Assembly (NCBI GenBank): GCA_022868165.1
Contig: JALHYA010000008.1
Span: 1-38,443, forward strand
DNA from: Patescibacteria group bacterium
Lineage (GTDB): Bacteria; Patescibacteriota; Microgenomatia; UBA8517
Length of the DNA stretch: 38,443 nt
Reading direction: 5' to 3'
Positions within the stretch are counted from its first letter, which is position 1; every line of letters starts with the position of its first letter. The notes under the pieces were generated by a model. That model saw only the letters and a program-made list of their open reading frames with translations, had not been told where the DNA came from and did not search any database. This document shows, one piece after another, positions 1 to 7,572 of this stretch. Made by a program: the position numbers and the translations under genes.

Positions 1-1646
1 GCCGTTTCGGAAGCCCAAGGGGAGGTTTTCGGCTGCTGAAGAGTCACCAGCATAATAAACTTCGGCTTGTCGAAAGGAGCAAAACCTATAAAAGATGCAA
101 TCGTGTTTTCGGGATCGTAATGTCCAGCAATAGGAATTTGAGCAGTTCCGGTTTTGCCGGCAACTTTAAAGCCCGGCGTGTCCGTCCACTGGGACTCTCC
201 GTGTTTTGCCGCTTCAACCATCATCGCTGTTATCTCTTTTGCCGCCTTTTCTGAGATTATTCTTCCATCAATCTTGGGGTCTATACCTTCTTTCCACCCT
301 TCTCCCTGAAGTGCTCCCACAACTTGCGGAGCCACCAAACGCCCGCCATTGGCAATTGCCGCTCCTGCTCTAATTAATTGAATTGGAGTAATCGCTATAC
401 CCTGTCCGAAACTTGCCGTTGCCAAATCAACAATATTCCATGTGCCTTTATCTCGAAGGGGTGGAGTCGCTTCTCCCTGCAAATCTATTCCTGTTAATTT
501 CCCTATGCCGAATTTATTCAGGTAATCATAAAGCTTATCGGCACCCATTTTTTGTCCGACAAAGCTCATTCCGATATTGTCTGAATGCACAATTACATTG
601 GTCATTGTGGAATCCGGATAATATTTTCCGTCCCAAGTTTCTATATAGTATTTATCGACTTTCAAAGGACCGGAGCAAATGTCGCAGCGCGTTTCCGGCT
701 TGACGGCTCCGGCATCCAAAGCGGAGGCCATAATGATAATCTTAAAAACAGACCCTGGTTCGAAGCTTGAGGAAACAACGGGGTTTTTAAAAAGTGAAGT
801 ATCGAACTCGCTATATTTTGCCGGGTCATATGAAGGAAAAGAACTCATAGCCAAAATAGCACCGTTAGTTGGGTCCATAACAATTGCGCTTCCACCGCTT
901 GCACCATAGCGCTCGATTCCGTCCTTAAGTTTTTGTTCTACCGCCAACTGTATCGTTTTATCTATATGCGTAACCAAACCGACTCCGCCAATGGCGGAAA
1001 CTTGGATAGAATCACCAAAGAGAATGGGAACTCCCTTCGCATCCTTTTCTCTTCCGACAAACCCCGGTTTTCCGGATAAAACCAGATTGTAATATCCCTC
1101 CAAACCAAAGTATCCTTGGTCGTTGCCGTCCTTATCCTTACCAACAAAACCTAAAAGCTGTGCGGCAACCGAAGCCTCGGGATAAATCCTCGTTTCCTCC
1201 GCCTGAAATCCTATTCCGGGGATCGTCAGAGCTTCAAGGCTTTTTTTTACATCGGTGGAAACTTTATGTCTTAATGGAACCCATACAACTTCTTTCTTGG
1301 AAAGCAGGCCAGTAATTCTGTCGACTTCATCCAGAAGACCTTTTTTATCATTTTTATCTTCGACAAAATAAGGGGCGAGTTCATTTGCGATGGTTTTGGG
1401 GTTGTCTTTCAGGTCCGGCAGGGAAGCAAAAACAAGCCAGGCATCTCCCCTTGCTGCAAGCCAACTATTATCGCTTGTCAGAATATTTCCCCTCGGGGCC
1501 GAAACCGCCCGCCCGCTTTCATACTGACTGCGGGCTGCAACCGAAAGCTCTTTTCCACGCAAAATTTGCCAAGAAAAAAGCTTGGCAATAAGACCGATGA
1601 AAACTACCAGAAAGACTAGCGTAAGTACTTTTATCCTTAAAGTCAT
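1..1646 (-). CDS. ftsI: Penicillin-binding protein 2 / FtsI-type transpeptidase (3' end truncated by window edge)
   Basis: Manual minus-strand translation from ATG at 1644-1646 (MTLRIKVLTLVFLVVFIGLIAKLFSWQILRG...). Contains SSFEPGSVFK (SxxK), SDN (SxN) and KTGTAQIP (KTGT). Lies directly downstream of an ftsL-like ORF. Absent from the ORF track because it runs off the window. Confidence 0.93.
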   Translation of the reverse strand, partial: MTLRIKVLTLVFLVVFIGLIAKLFSWQILRGKELSVAARSQYESGRAVSAPRGNILTSDNSWLAARGDAWLVFASLPDLKDNPKTIANELAPYFVEDKNDKKGLLDEVDRITGLLSKKEVVWVPLRHKVSTDVKKSLEALTIPGIGFQAEETRIYPEASVAAQLLGFVGKDKDGNDQGYFGLEGYYNLVLSGKPGFVGREKDAKGVPILFGDSIQVSAIGGVGLVTHIDKTIQLAVEQKLKDGIERYGASGGSAIVMDPTNGAILAMSSFPSYDPAKYSEFDTSLFKNPVVSSSFEPGSVFKIIIMASALDAGAVKPETRCDICSGPLKVDKYYIETWDGKYYPDSTMTNVIVHSDNIGMSFVGQKMGADKLYDYLNKFGIGKLTGIDLQGEATPPLRDKGTWNIVDLATASFGQGIAITPIQLIRAGAAIANGGRLVAPQVVGALQGEGWKEGIDPKIDGRIISEKAAKEITAMMVEAAKHGESQWTDTPGFKVAGKTGTAQIPIAGHYDPENTIASFIGFAPFDKPKFIMLVTLQQPKTSPWASET

Positions 1647-1648
1647 CG

Positions 1649-1957
1649 TTACCTAGCCTCCGCAACCGCCTCTTTTTGGGAAATGTAGACGATCCTTTCC
1701 GGTTGCGTGAATCCAAGCTCTTTTGCCTTCCGGTCGGCCGAATTTAAAGAGGAAGATTTCACCAAAGAGTCGGTAATTGAACTGTTTTCTTGAATTAACG
1801 ATGCTTGAGTTTTTTCTAATTTTGCAATTTCGGCACCCGAAGTGGCCGTATCGATTGTCAAAATTACCGAAGCAACCAAAAGAATCCCAACCAAAATCCA
1901 AAGGCTATAGCCTTTTAGGTTTCCAAATCTTGCGACTTTTCTTTTCCTGTTTGCCAT
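1649..1957 (-). CDS. FtsL-like septum protein (short N-terminal TM plus coiled coil)
   Basis: 102 aa, single TM then coiled-coil-like region; lies between rsmH and ftsI as expected for ftsL in a dcw cluster. Confidence 0.65.
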   Translation of the reverse strand: MANRKRKVARFGNLKGYSLWILVGILLVASVILTIDTATSGAEIAKLEKTQASLIQENSSITDSLVKSSSLNSADRKAKELGFTQPERIVYISQKEAVAEAR

Positions 1958-2814
1958 TTTTCGATTATTCTTAGTTTTGCGCTACGGGCTTTCGGATTTT
2001 GAGCTATTTCTTCCGGGCTTGGCCTTATCGGCTTCTTTGTTTCCAGGCCTCCAACCCTTTTTCCGAAATGCTTAACTATTGCATCTTCGCCGGAGTGGAA
2101 AGTTATTACTGCCAACTTTCCACCCTTTTTAAGAAGCACGTATGCTTTTAAAAGTCCCTCTTCCAAATTCTCAAGCTCGCTGTTTACGGCTATGCGCAGT
2201 GCCAAAAACGGCAAAGTTGCCGGATTCAGCCTCTCTTTCCCTCCGACTCTGGCAATTTTCAGAAAATCATCGACAGTTTGGAAGGGCTTAACCAGTCTTT
2301 CGGTAACCACCCTCCTTGCCAGCCTTTGGCTATCGTGCCAACCCAATACTCTTCCGAAAAGAACTCTTAGCTGGTCTTCCCTTAAGCCGTTTAATAAGTC
2401 CGAACCCTTAACTCCCTGTTCTTCGGGTTCAAACCTCATGTCCAAAGGCGCTTCGGGATTTGCGAAAGAAAAACCTCGTTCGGCCGAAGTCAGTTGCAAA
2501 TTGCTCGTTCCCAAATCGAAAATAATTCCGTCGACCTTGTCAAATCCGTTCTCTTTTGCGAGAATGTCGATATTCTTGAAATTACCCTTTGCAAACTTCA
2601 CTTTCTTGCCGAATTTTTTCAATCTTTCCTTGGCAATCTCCAGCATTTGCGGGTCCAAATCTATGCCTAAAACTTCGGCTCCTCTTTCCAAAATCGCCTC
2701 CGCATGCCCCCCGGTTCCGAGTGTTGCATCAATATATCGAGCTTGAGACTTTAAAAGTACGTTCAAGGCTTCCAGGACTTCACTAACCATTACCGTTTCA
2801 TGATAGTTATCCAT
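1915..2814 (-). CDS. rsmH: 16S rRNA (cytosine(1402)-N(4))-methyltransferase RsmH (MraW)
   Basis: HETVMVSEVLEAL, DATLGTGGHAEAIL, GIIFDLGTSNLQL, RGFSFANPEAPLDMRF, ITFHSGEDAIVKHF are RsmH motifs. Track start is 2892; MDNYHETV at 2814 is the likelier start next to the mraZ stop. Confidence 0.95.
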   Translation of the reverse strand: MDNYHETVMVSEVLEALNVLLKSQARYIDATLGTGGHAEAILERGAEVLGIDLDPQMLEIAKERLKKFGKKVKFAKGNFKNIDILAKENGFDKVDGIIFDLGTSNLQLTSAERGFSFANPEAPLDMRFEPEEQGVKGSDLLNGLREDQLRVLFGRVLGWHDSQRLARRVVTERLVKPFQTVDDFLKIARVGGKERLNPATLPFLALRIAVNSELENLEEGLLKAYVLLKKGGKLAVITFHSGEDAIVKHFGKRVGGLETKKPIRPSPEEIAQNPKARSAKLRIIEKWQTGKEKSQDLET

Positions 2815-3241
2815 TTTTCTTTGATAATCTTTCCAAAAGTTCTGCGGCTTCTTTCGCCACATATTCTTCTCTTGTTTTCCAGGCATTTTCATCCCAAATC
2901 TCTACCCTATCCCCAAGTCCTAAAAATACGGCCTCGTTTTTAAGCCCTGCATAAGAAGCAATTTGTTCCGGAATTATAATTCTTCCCTGTTTGTCCGGAA
3001 AAAGCTCATATGCAGATGCCAGAATGAATCTGTCCGTATCTCTCTGTGCCCTGGTAATCATTTTTTCCTCTCCCGTAAGCCTTTTTAAAAGTGCTTCCCA
3101 ACTTTTCCTTGCGACCAATACCAAGCAGCCTTCATACCACTTAGCCAAAATGGGCTTTAAACCTAACTGGTTCAAGAACTTTTTGGGAATGGCAATTCTT
3201 CTTTTGGGGCTTAAAATAGCCGTATAGCTTCCAATAAGCAT
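2807..3241 (-). CDS. mraZ: MraZ transcriptional regulator
   Basis: 144 aa with two MraZ/AbrB-like repeats (IGSYTAILSPKRRIAIPKKF; ...FPDKQGRIIIPEQIASYAGL); first gene of the dcw cluster. Confidence 0.93.
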   Translation of the reverse strand: MLIGSYTAILSPKRRIAIPKKFLNQLGLKPILAKWYEGCLVLVARKSWEALLKRLTGEEKMITRAQRDTDRFILASAYELFPDKQGRIIIPEQIASYAGLKNEAVFLGLGDRVEIWDENAWKTREEYVAKEAAELLERLSKKNG

Positions 3242-3288
3242 TATGTAGTCTTGGGCAGGACATGTTTTAGTAACTAGTGATTAGTATT

Positions 3289-3313
3289 CACCATTAATCA
3301 CCACTATACACCA
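3289..3313 (-). promoter_or_regulatory. Candidate MraZ operator: three direct TGGTG boxes with 10-bp period
   Basis: CACCA on + strand at 3289-3293, 3299-3303, 3309-3313 (TGGTG-N5-TGGTG-N5-TGGTG on minus), about 50-70 bp upstream of mraZ. Known MraZ boxes are G-rich pentamer/hexamer direct repeats with about 10-bp period. Confidence 0.7.
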
Positions 3314-3341
3314 TTTTGATAGGTTTTCACGCAAGAGTCAA
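3313..3341 (-). promoter_or_regulatory. Candidate mraZ/dcw promoter (TTGACT-17-CAAAAT)
   Basis: -35 TTGACT at 3336-3341, 17-bp spacer, weak -10 CAAAAT at 3313-3318 overlapping the distal TGGTG box. Confidence 0.4.
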
Positions 3342-3347
3342 GAGGAA

Positions 3348-3376
3348 TTGCAAACCTTGACATATTGTCCTATAAT
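3348..3376 (+). promoter_or_regulatory. Candidate sigma70-type promoter for the Tad-like genes (TTGCAA-17-TATAAT)
   Basis: TTGCAA 3348-3353, exact 17-bp spacer, consensus TATAAT 3371-3376; implies a leader of about 145 nt before ATG 3529. Confidence 0.6.
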
Positions 3377-3411
3377 CAGAAAGTTTCGCAACTAAGATAA
3401 GGGTAACGCCC

Positions 3412-3512
3412 CCTATTAATAGGCGAATTCAGATTGGTGTCCCTTAAGGGACGCTCGTTTACAAGGCAAGAGAGAAAAATCCGCGAACTCAGATTCTCTC
3501 CCTACTCGGGAG
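3412..3512 (+). repeat. Leader with duplicated 13-mer + hairpin module
   Basis: GCGAATTCAGATT (3423-3435) followed by hairpin GTCCC-TTAA-GGGAC (3439-3452); GCGAACTCAGATT (3483-3495) followed by CTCCC-TACTC-GGGAG (3498-3512). Preceded by palindrome CCTATTAATAGG (3412-3423). Confidence 0.7.
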
Positions 3513-3528
3513 GAAAGGAGCAAAGGCA

Positions 3529-4617
3529 ATGAACGCCTTGAAAAAGGCAAAGGCCTTCCTGCTGAGACGGGAGGGTGAACGTGGCCAGGTGATCGTACTG
3601 GCTGCTTTCCTTTTGGTGGTGATCCTCGTCATCGCAGGGTTGGGGATTGACCTCGGCCTTGCTGGAGTGTTCAACATCAGAGCCCACAATAGCGCCTCGG
3701 TCGGCTGCATCGCCGCTGCCGAAGCCTATCGACGCGGAGGAAGCCCCACAGCAGCATTCGCCAGTATCATGCAGGCCAACGGGATTGCCCCCCAAGATTA
3801 CTCTCCGAACCAAGGTACACGCCTTGCGCTTACGCGCGGCCTGGAGAACCAAGGTGACGGGAGTTGGCGGGCAGCAGTTACCTGGCAGCAGCCCACAACA
3901 GGGTTTCTGTCGGGGCTGGCTGGGATTCACGAGTACACCGTGCTTGGAAAAGCAAGGTGTGTTGGGCGGGATTCGGGAGGTTTGACGCCCATTGCCGTAA
4001 GGGAAAGTGCTGTTGAGGATTCCCTTTCGGGAGTTCCTCCAACGGACTACACCATTCTGGGAAGGGACCCCTCCTGGGATTTGGCGGACATTGAGTCCGG
4101 TACCAACTTCCGGGGAGCGGTTTTCGTCCACATGTGGTGTATTCCATCCGGTGACCCGAACTGCCCGAACATTCGGTATTTCTACCCGCTGACCGAAGCG
4201 CCTCCTTCAGCCCAGACTCAGAAGAGGCTGGTCGAGGACTGCTTCAAGGGCATCAACTGTTCTATCTGGCCCGATGTCAGCGAGCGGCTGCCGATCGTTT
4301 CGGGTACTTCCGACAACCAGCTTTGCCACGCTTTCCAGGATGGAGGCTGGGAGGTTGGAGACAAGATCGTGGTCATCGTCTTTGATGGGACCGTCTACAG
4401 CCCAGACCCGACATACGGCAACTGGGAGAATGTGGCCGTAGTGGGCTACGCGGTTTACGAGATCGTCTCGTTCGAACCTAACCCGCACAACTGCAACCAT
4501 GTGCTTGCGCGGTTGACGGGCGGGATATACGAATCCCTGGATGAAATCCCGGTGGACGTGATTTTGCTGCGTTCGAGGGAAATCCCCTGGGACTACACAG
4601 GAGCAATCCCATGGTGA
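3529..4617 (+). CDS. TadG-like pilus-assembly/secreted protein
   Basis: N-terminal RGQVIVLAAFLLVVILVIAGLGIDLG typical of TadG/Flp-pilus-associated proteins; paired with a TadE-like ORF; good SD (ggaggaaaggag). Confidence 0.75.
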   Translation: MNALKKAKAFLLRREGERGQVIVLAAFLLVVILVIAGLGIDLGLAGVFNIRAHNSASVGCIAAAEAYRRGGSPTAAFASIMQANGIAPQDYSPNQGTRLALTRGLENQGDGSWRAAVTWQQPTTGFLSGLAGIHEYTVLGKARCVGRDSGGLTPIAVRESAVEDSLSGVPPTDYTILGRDPSWDLADIESGTNFRGAVFVHMWCIPSGDPNCPNIRYFYPLTEAPPSAQTQKRLVEDCFKGINCSIWPDVSERLPIVSGTSDNQLCHAFQDGGWEVGDKIVVIVFDGTVYSPDPTYGNWENVAVVGYAVYEIVSFEPNPHNCNHVLARLTGGIYESLDEIPVDVILLRSREIPWDYTGAIPW

Positions 4618-5030
4618 AGAATCAGAAAGGACAGGGGCTGGTCGAGTTCGCGCTGGTGATTACCGTCCTTCTGCTGGCGGCCCTGGGGATAATGGACTTC
4701 GTCTTTCGCTTTGCGAATCAGGAGCTTGCCCAGTACTATTCGTTCCAGGCGGCTCGCGAAGCATCCATCTACCTCAACACCGGGAGCTACTCCTGCGACA
4801 GTTGGGTCCGCTCCCACATACCCCAACCCATCCTGCTCTTGGTGGATGACGGGGACTGGACTCTGACTCTGACCGGATGCCCAACGGATCCGTCTTGGAG
4901 CCAGAACTCAGGCTGGCCGGTGAGCGCCACCGTTACCTGGCATCAACGCACGGTTTGGTGGAGCGAAAGCGGCGCAATCGGCACGGTACTGGCCAACGGC
5001 TCAGTCACCATGCACGACGTCTATCAGTAA
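4611..5030 (+). CDS. TadE-like pseudopilin family protein
   Basis: KGQGLVEFALVITVLLLAALGIMDFVFRF is the TadE N-terminal signature; overlaps the upstream TadG-like ORF by 7 nt. Confidence 0.85.
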   Translation: MVKNQKGQGLVEFALVITVLLLAALGIMDFVFRFANQELAQYYSFQAAREASIYLNTGSYSCDSWVRSHIPQPILLLVDDGDWTLTLTGCPTDPSWSQNSGWPVSATVTWHQRTVWWSESGAIGTVLANGSVTMHDVYQ

Positions 5031-5035
5031 GTCAG

Positions 5036-5080
5036 GGAGGGTGCCTGTTTTTTGACCTTTCAAGGTCACAGGTACCCTCC
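5036..5080 (+). terminator. Long nested hairpin downstream of TadE-like gene (possible terminator)
   Basis: GGAGGGTGCCTGT (5036-5048) pairs with ACAGGTACCCTCC (5068-5080), 13 bp with one G-T; inner TGACCT-TTCA-AGGTCA (5053-5068). No strong 3' T-tract. Confidence 0.6.
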
Positions 5081-5113
5081 ACGCACTCTCTCTTGCCTTA
5101 TGTAATATACCTT

Positions 5114-5851
5114 CTATTTTGTACCTATGAAGATTCCCGGGGAAAAAGCATCTCCACTTTTATAATTAGTCCAAGAAGTCCCCGAAGAAAAGTAAATATT
5201 TTTAGCTCCCGAAAGGCTCAGCGAACCCGTCAGGCTTGTGCTCGATGAAGCAAAAAGGCCATATGGTCCAACAGCAACTTCTGCGGGAGGATTTGAATAA
5301 GCCCCGAAAGTCTGCATAACTACAAAGAACCCGGCCGGAACTGTAGAAAGGGTTGCGGTAAACTTGCCGTCCGATGTTGCCAGAGTTTTGGTTGCGGACA
5401 ATAGGGCAAAATCGGTTGAGAACTTGGCCAAAAGTTTCCCTTGAGTGTCCCTAAATCTCAAGGTCAAGGTTCCGCCTTTTACTCCCTCGTCGTATCTAAA
5501 TTTACCCGAAGATTCCGAGCCCAAAAGTAGTTTTCGTTCAATTTGGGTCTGACCCTTCAGGGTTATTGTTCCCGGCACACCCTGAGTCCTTCCATCTGGA
5601 AGTTGGTACAAAAGCTCATAGTCCATTGAGTCGGCAGAAATTTTTATCTTTTCTACCTTAAAATCCAACCAATGCCCGTCCGATGTTGGAGCTAGAGAAG
5701 CAATTGGCCTATCGGCAAGAGCAACTTCGGGAAGAGTGGTTGTTTCCTCACCGGGTGCCGTGGCATTTTTCCTGCTTCTCACAAACATTATTGCCCCCAC
5801 CACTACAATAATCCCTACGACAAAAAGAATTATGGGAAGAAATTTTTTCAT
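5114..5851 (-). CDS. Membrane-anchored extracytoplasmic protein of unknown function
   Basis: 245 aa, N-terminal TM (FLPIILFVVGIIVVVGAIMFV) then a beta-rich-looking domain; coupled to glyS (stop/start share 5851). Confidence 0.75.
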   Translation of the reverse strand: MKKFLPIILFVVGIIVVVGAIMFVRSRKNATAPGEETTTLPEVALADRPIASLAPTSDGHWLDFKVEKIKISADSMDYELLYQLPDGRTQGVPGTITLKGQTQIERKLLLGSESSGKFRYDEGVKGGTLTLRFRDTQGKLLAKFSTDFALLSATKTLATSDGKFTATLSTVPAGFFVVMQTFGAYSNPPAEVAVGPYGLFASSSTSLTGSLSLSGAKNIYFSSGTSWTNYKSGDAFSPGIFIGTK

Positions 5852-7149
5852 TAACTTAGCTTATTTTGAAAATAACTTAAGAGTTTGTCAACGGCCACTC
5901 TTTCTTGTTTGGCCGTATCCCTGTCACGAACGGTGACCGTACTATCCTCAAGGCTCTGAAAATCGACAGTAACGCACCACGGAGTACCTATCTCATCCTG
6001 GCTGAAATATCTCTTTCCGATGTTGCCTCTGGCATCCCAAGCCGTATAGTATTTAGTATTTAGTATCTGGTATATAGATCTTGCCTTTTTGACCAAATCT
6101 TCCTTATTCGCCAAAAGAGGAAATACGGCAACTTTGTATGGCGCAAGCCGAGGGTTTAATTTTAGATAAACCCGAGGTCCCGGACCTGTCGAAGAATCTT
6201 CGGTGTAAGCATCAATCATAAAGAATAAGGCCGCCCTATCCACTCCTCCGGAGGTTTCGATTACCCACGGAGTATATTCTTCACCCGAATCAGGGTCTTT
6301 ATAACTTAATTTGTGGTTTTTGAGATCGTAGTCTCCTCTGTGGTGAATTCCCTCTAACTCACTCCAACCAAACGGAGCTTTGTACTCAATATCTGTCGCT
6401 TTACGCGCGTAATGGGCCCTTTTGCTCTCTTCATGGTCCCTAAATCGAAGACTTTCTTTGTTCATTCCCAAGGAGATACACCAATTCATTCTTTGCTCTT
6501 TCCAATATTCAAATACTCTCTCTCCTTCTTTTTCGTCCGGCTTGATAAAGTATTCTATTTCCATCTGCTCGAATTCCCTTGAGCGGAAAGTAAAATTGCC
6601 GGGAGTAATCTCATTTCTGAAAGCCTTTCCTATCTGGGCAATTCCAAAGGGGATTTTGATTCGAGTCGAATCTATAACGTTTTTGAAGTTCACAAAAACT
6701 CCCTGTGTAATTTCTCCCCGAAGATAAGCCTTTTCTTTAGGTTCGGTGGTACCCAAATAAACTTCGGTCAAAAGATTGAAAGTTTTTGGCTCCGTCCAGT
6801 CACCTTTGCCTTCGTGTTCCTCTTCGTGCTTTTTAATAGCTTCTTCATCATCCGCACGGACTCTTTTGTGACAAATCTTACATTCAACAAGAGGGTCAGC
6901 GAGGGCTTTCGTATGTCCGGATACTTCCCATACTTTGGGATTCATAATAATTGCCGTGTCCAAGCCGACAATGTCCTCCCGGCCATAAACCATACTCTTC
7001 CACCATTCACGCTTAATGTTATTTTTAAGCTCAACCCCTAATGGACCATAGTCCCAAAAACCACCGAAGCCTCCATAAATTTCACTTCCGGGGAAAACAA
7101 AACCCCGCCTCTTGGCCATGGCGGAGATTTTTTCCATCACATTATCCAT
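5851..7149 (-). CDS. glyS: Glycyl-tRNA synthetase (alpha2 single-chain type)
   Basis: RGFVFPGSEIYGGFGGFWDYGPLGVELKNN, FRNEITPGNFTFRSREFEQMEIEYF, GVDRAALFFMIDAY, RYFSQDEIGTPWCVTVD; zinc-like CKIC insert. Confidence 0.95.
   Translation of the reverse strand: MDNVMEKISAMAKRRGFVFPGSEIYGGFGGFWDYGPLGVELKNNIKREWWKSMVYGREDIVGLDTAIIMNPKVWEVSGHTKALADPLVECKICHKRVRADDEEAIKKHEEEHEGKGDWTEPKTFNLLTEVYLGTTEPKEKAYLRGEITQGVFVNFKNVIDSTRIKIPFGIAQIGKAFRNEITPGNFTFRSREFEQMEIEYFIKPDEKEGERVFEYWKEQRMNWCISLGMNKESLRFRDHEESKRAHYARKATDIEYKAPFGWSELEGIHHRGDYDLKNHKLSYKDPDSGEEYTPWVIETSGGVDRAALFFMIDAYTEDSSTGPGPRVYLKLNPRLAPYKVAVFPLLANKEDLVKKARSIYQILNTKYYTAWDARGNIGKRYFSQDEIGTPWCVTVDFQSLEDSTVTVRDRDTAKQERVAVDKLLSYFQNKLS
6045..6079. 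repeat. Heptanucleotide tandem array inside glyS
   Basis: + strand in strict 7-nt phase: TATAGTA|TTTAGTA|TTTAGTA|TCTGGTA|TATAGAT. Confidence 0.75.
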
Positions 7150-7194
7150 ATCTAGGATTATACCTAGTTTTGATTATGGGTAAAAGACCGATTA

Positions 7195-7479
7195 TTATTT
7201 GCGAATTCTGTTCCAGATAAAGGCAAATATCCAACCCATTACGTATCCGGCAATAAAAGTAAATAGCACCAGCCACAAAGCGTTACCCCAGCTAAATGCC
7301 ATCATTTTGAACGGATTGCTCATAAAATGCAGTCCGTAAACCCAATCCAAAATTCCCTTTGCCCATCCGAAATAAACCATAATAGACCACAAGGCGTGCA
7401 TAACGGCCATAAACAACCCCAAAATAAGGCCTGTGTAGTGTAAATCCAGTTTCACTTCCCTCACCCCCTCTCTTTTCAC
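7195..7479 (-). CDS. Small multi-TM membrane protein of unknown function
   Basis: 94 aa with two to three hydrophobic segments; clean start and stop, divergent from the LCP gene. Confidence 0.65.
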   Translation of the reverse strand: MKREGVREVKLDLHYTGLILGLFMAVMHALWSIMVYFGWAKGILDWVYGLHFMSNPFKMMAFSWGNALWLVLFTFIAGYVMGWIFAFIWNRIRK

Positions 7480-7508
7480 AAAAACTCTTCTAATTAATCG
7501 TACTCAGA

Positions 7509-7535
7509 TTGTTCTCAGGAAGTCAAACTTATAAT
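7509..7535 (+). promoter_or_regulatory. Candidate promoter for LCP gene
   Basis: TATAAT at 7530-7535 with TTGTTC at 7509-7514 (15-bp spacer) in the divergent intergenic region. Confidence 0.35.
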
Positions 7536-7572
7536 AGAAGAAAACAGAAATACAGTTGTAGTAAACTAACTT

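Noticed and set aside
2192-2746. 184-aa + strand ORF antisense to rsmH
   Set aside because: RsmH on the opposite strand has full motif support; the antisense product is low-complexity Ser/Leu-rich.
3240-3320. mraZ upstream tract read entirely as a heptad repeat
   Set aside because: The 3289-3313 part is better explained by an exact 10-bp TGGTG period (MraZ box); only 3266-3293 keeps 7-nt phase.
3358-3376. TTGACA-TATAAT pair
   Set aside because: Spacer is only 8 bp; TTGCAA-17-TATAAT, sharing the same -10, is the better promoter.
3502-4147. Large minus-strand ORFs (209 aa, 89 aa) antisense to the TadG-like gene
   Set aside because: Arise from GC-rich codon composition; no recognisable domain or RBS, and the + strand ORF has clear TadG features.
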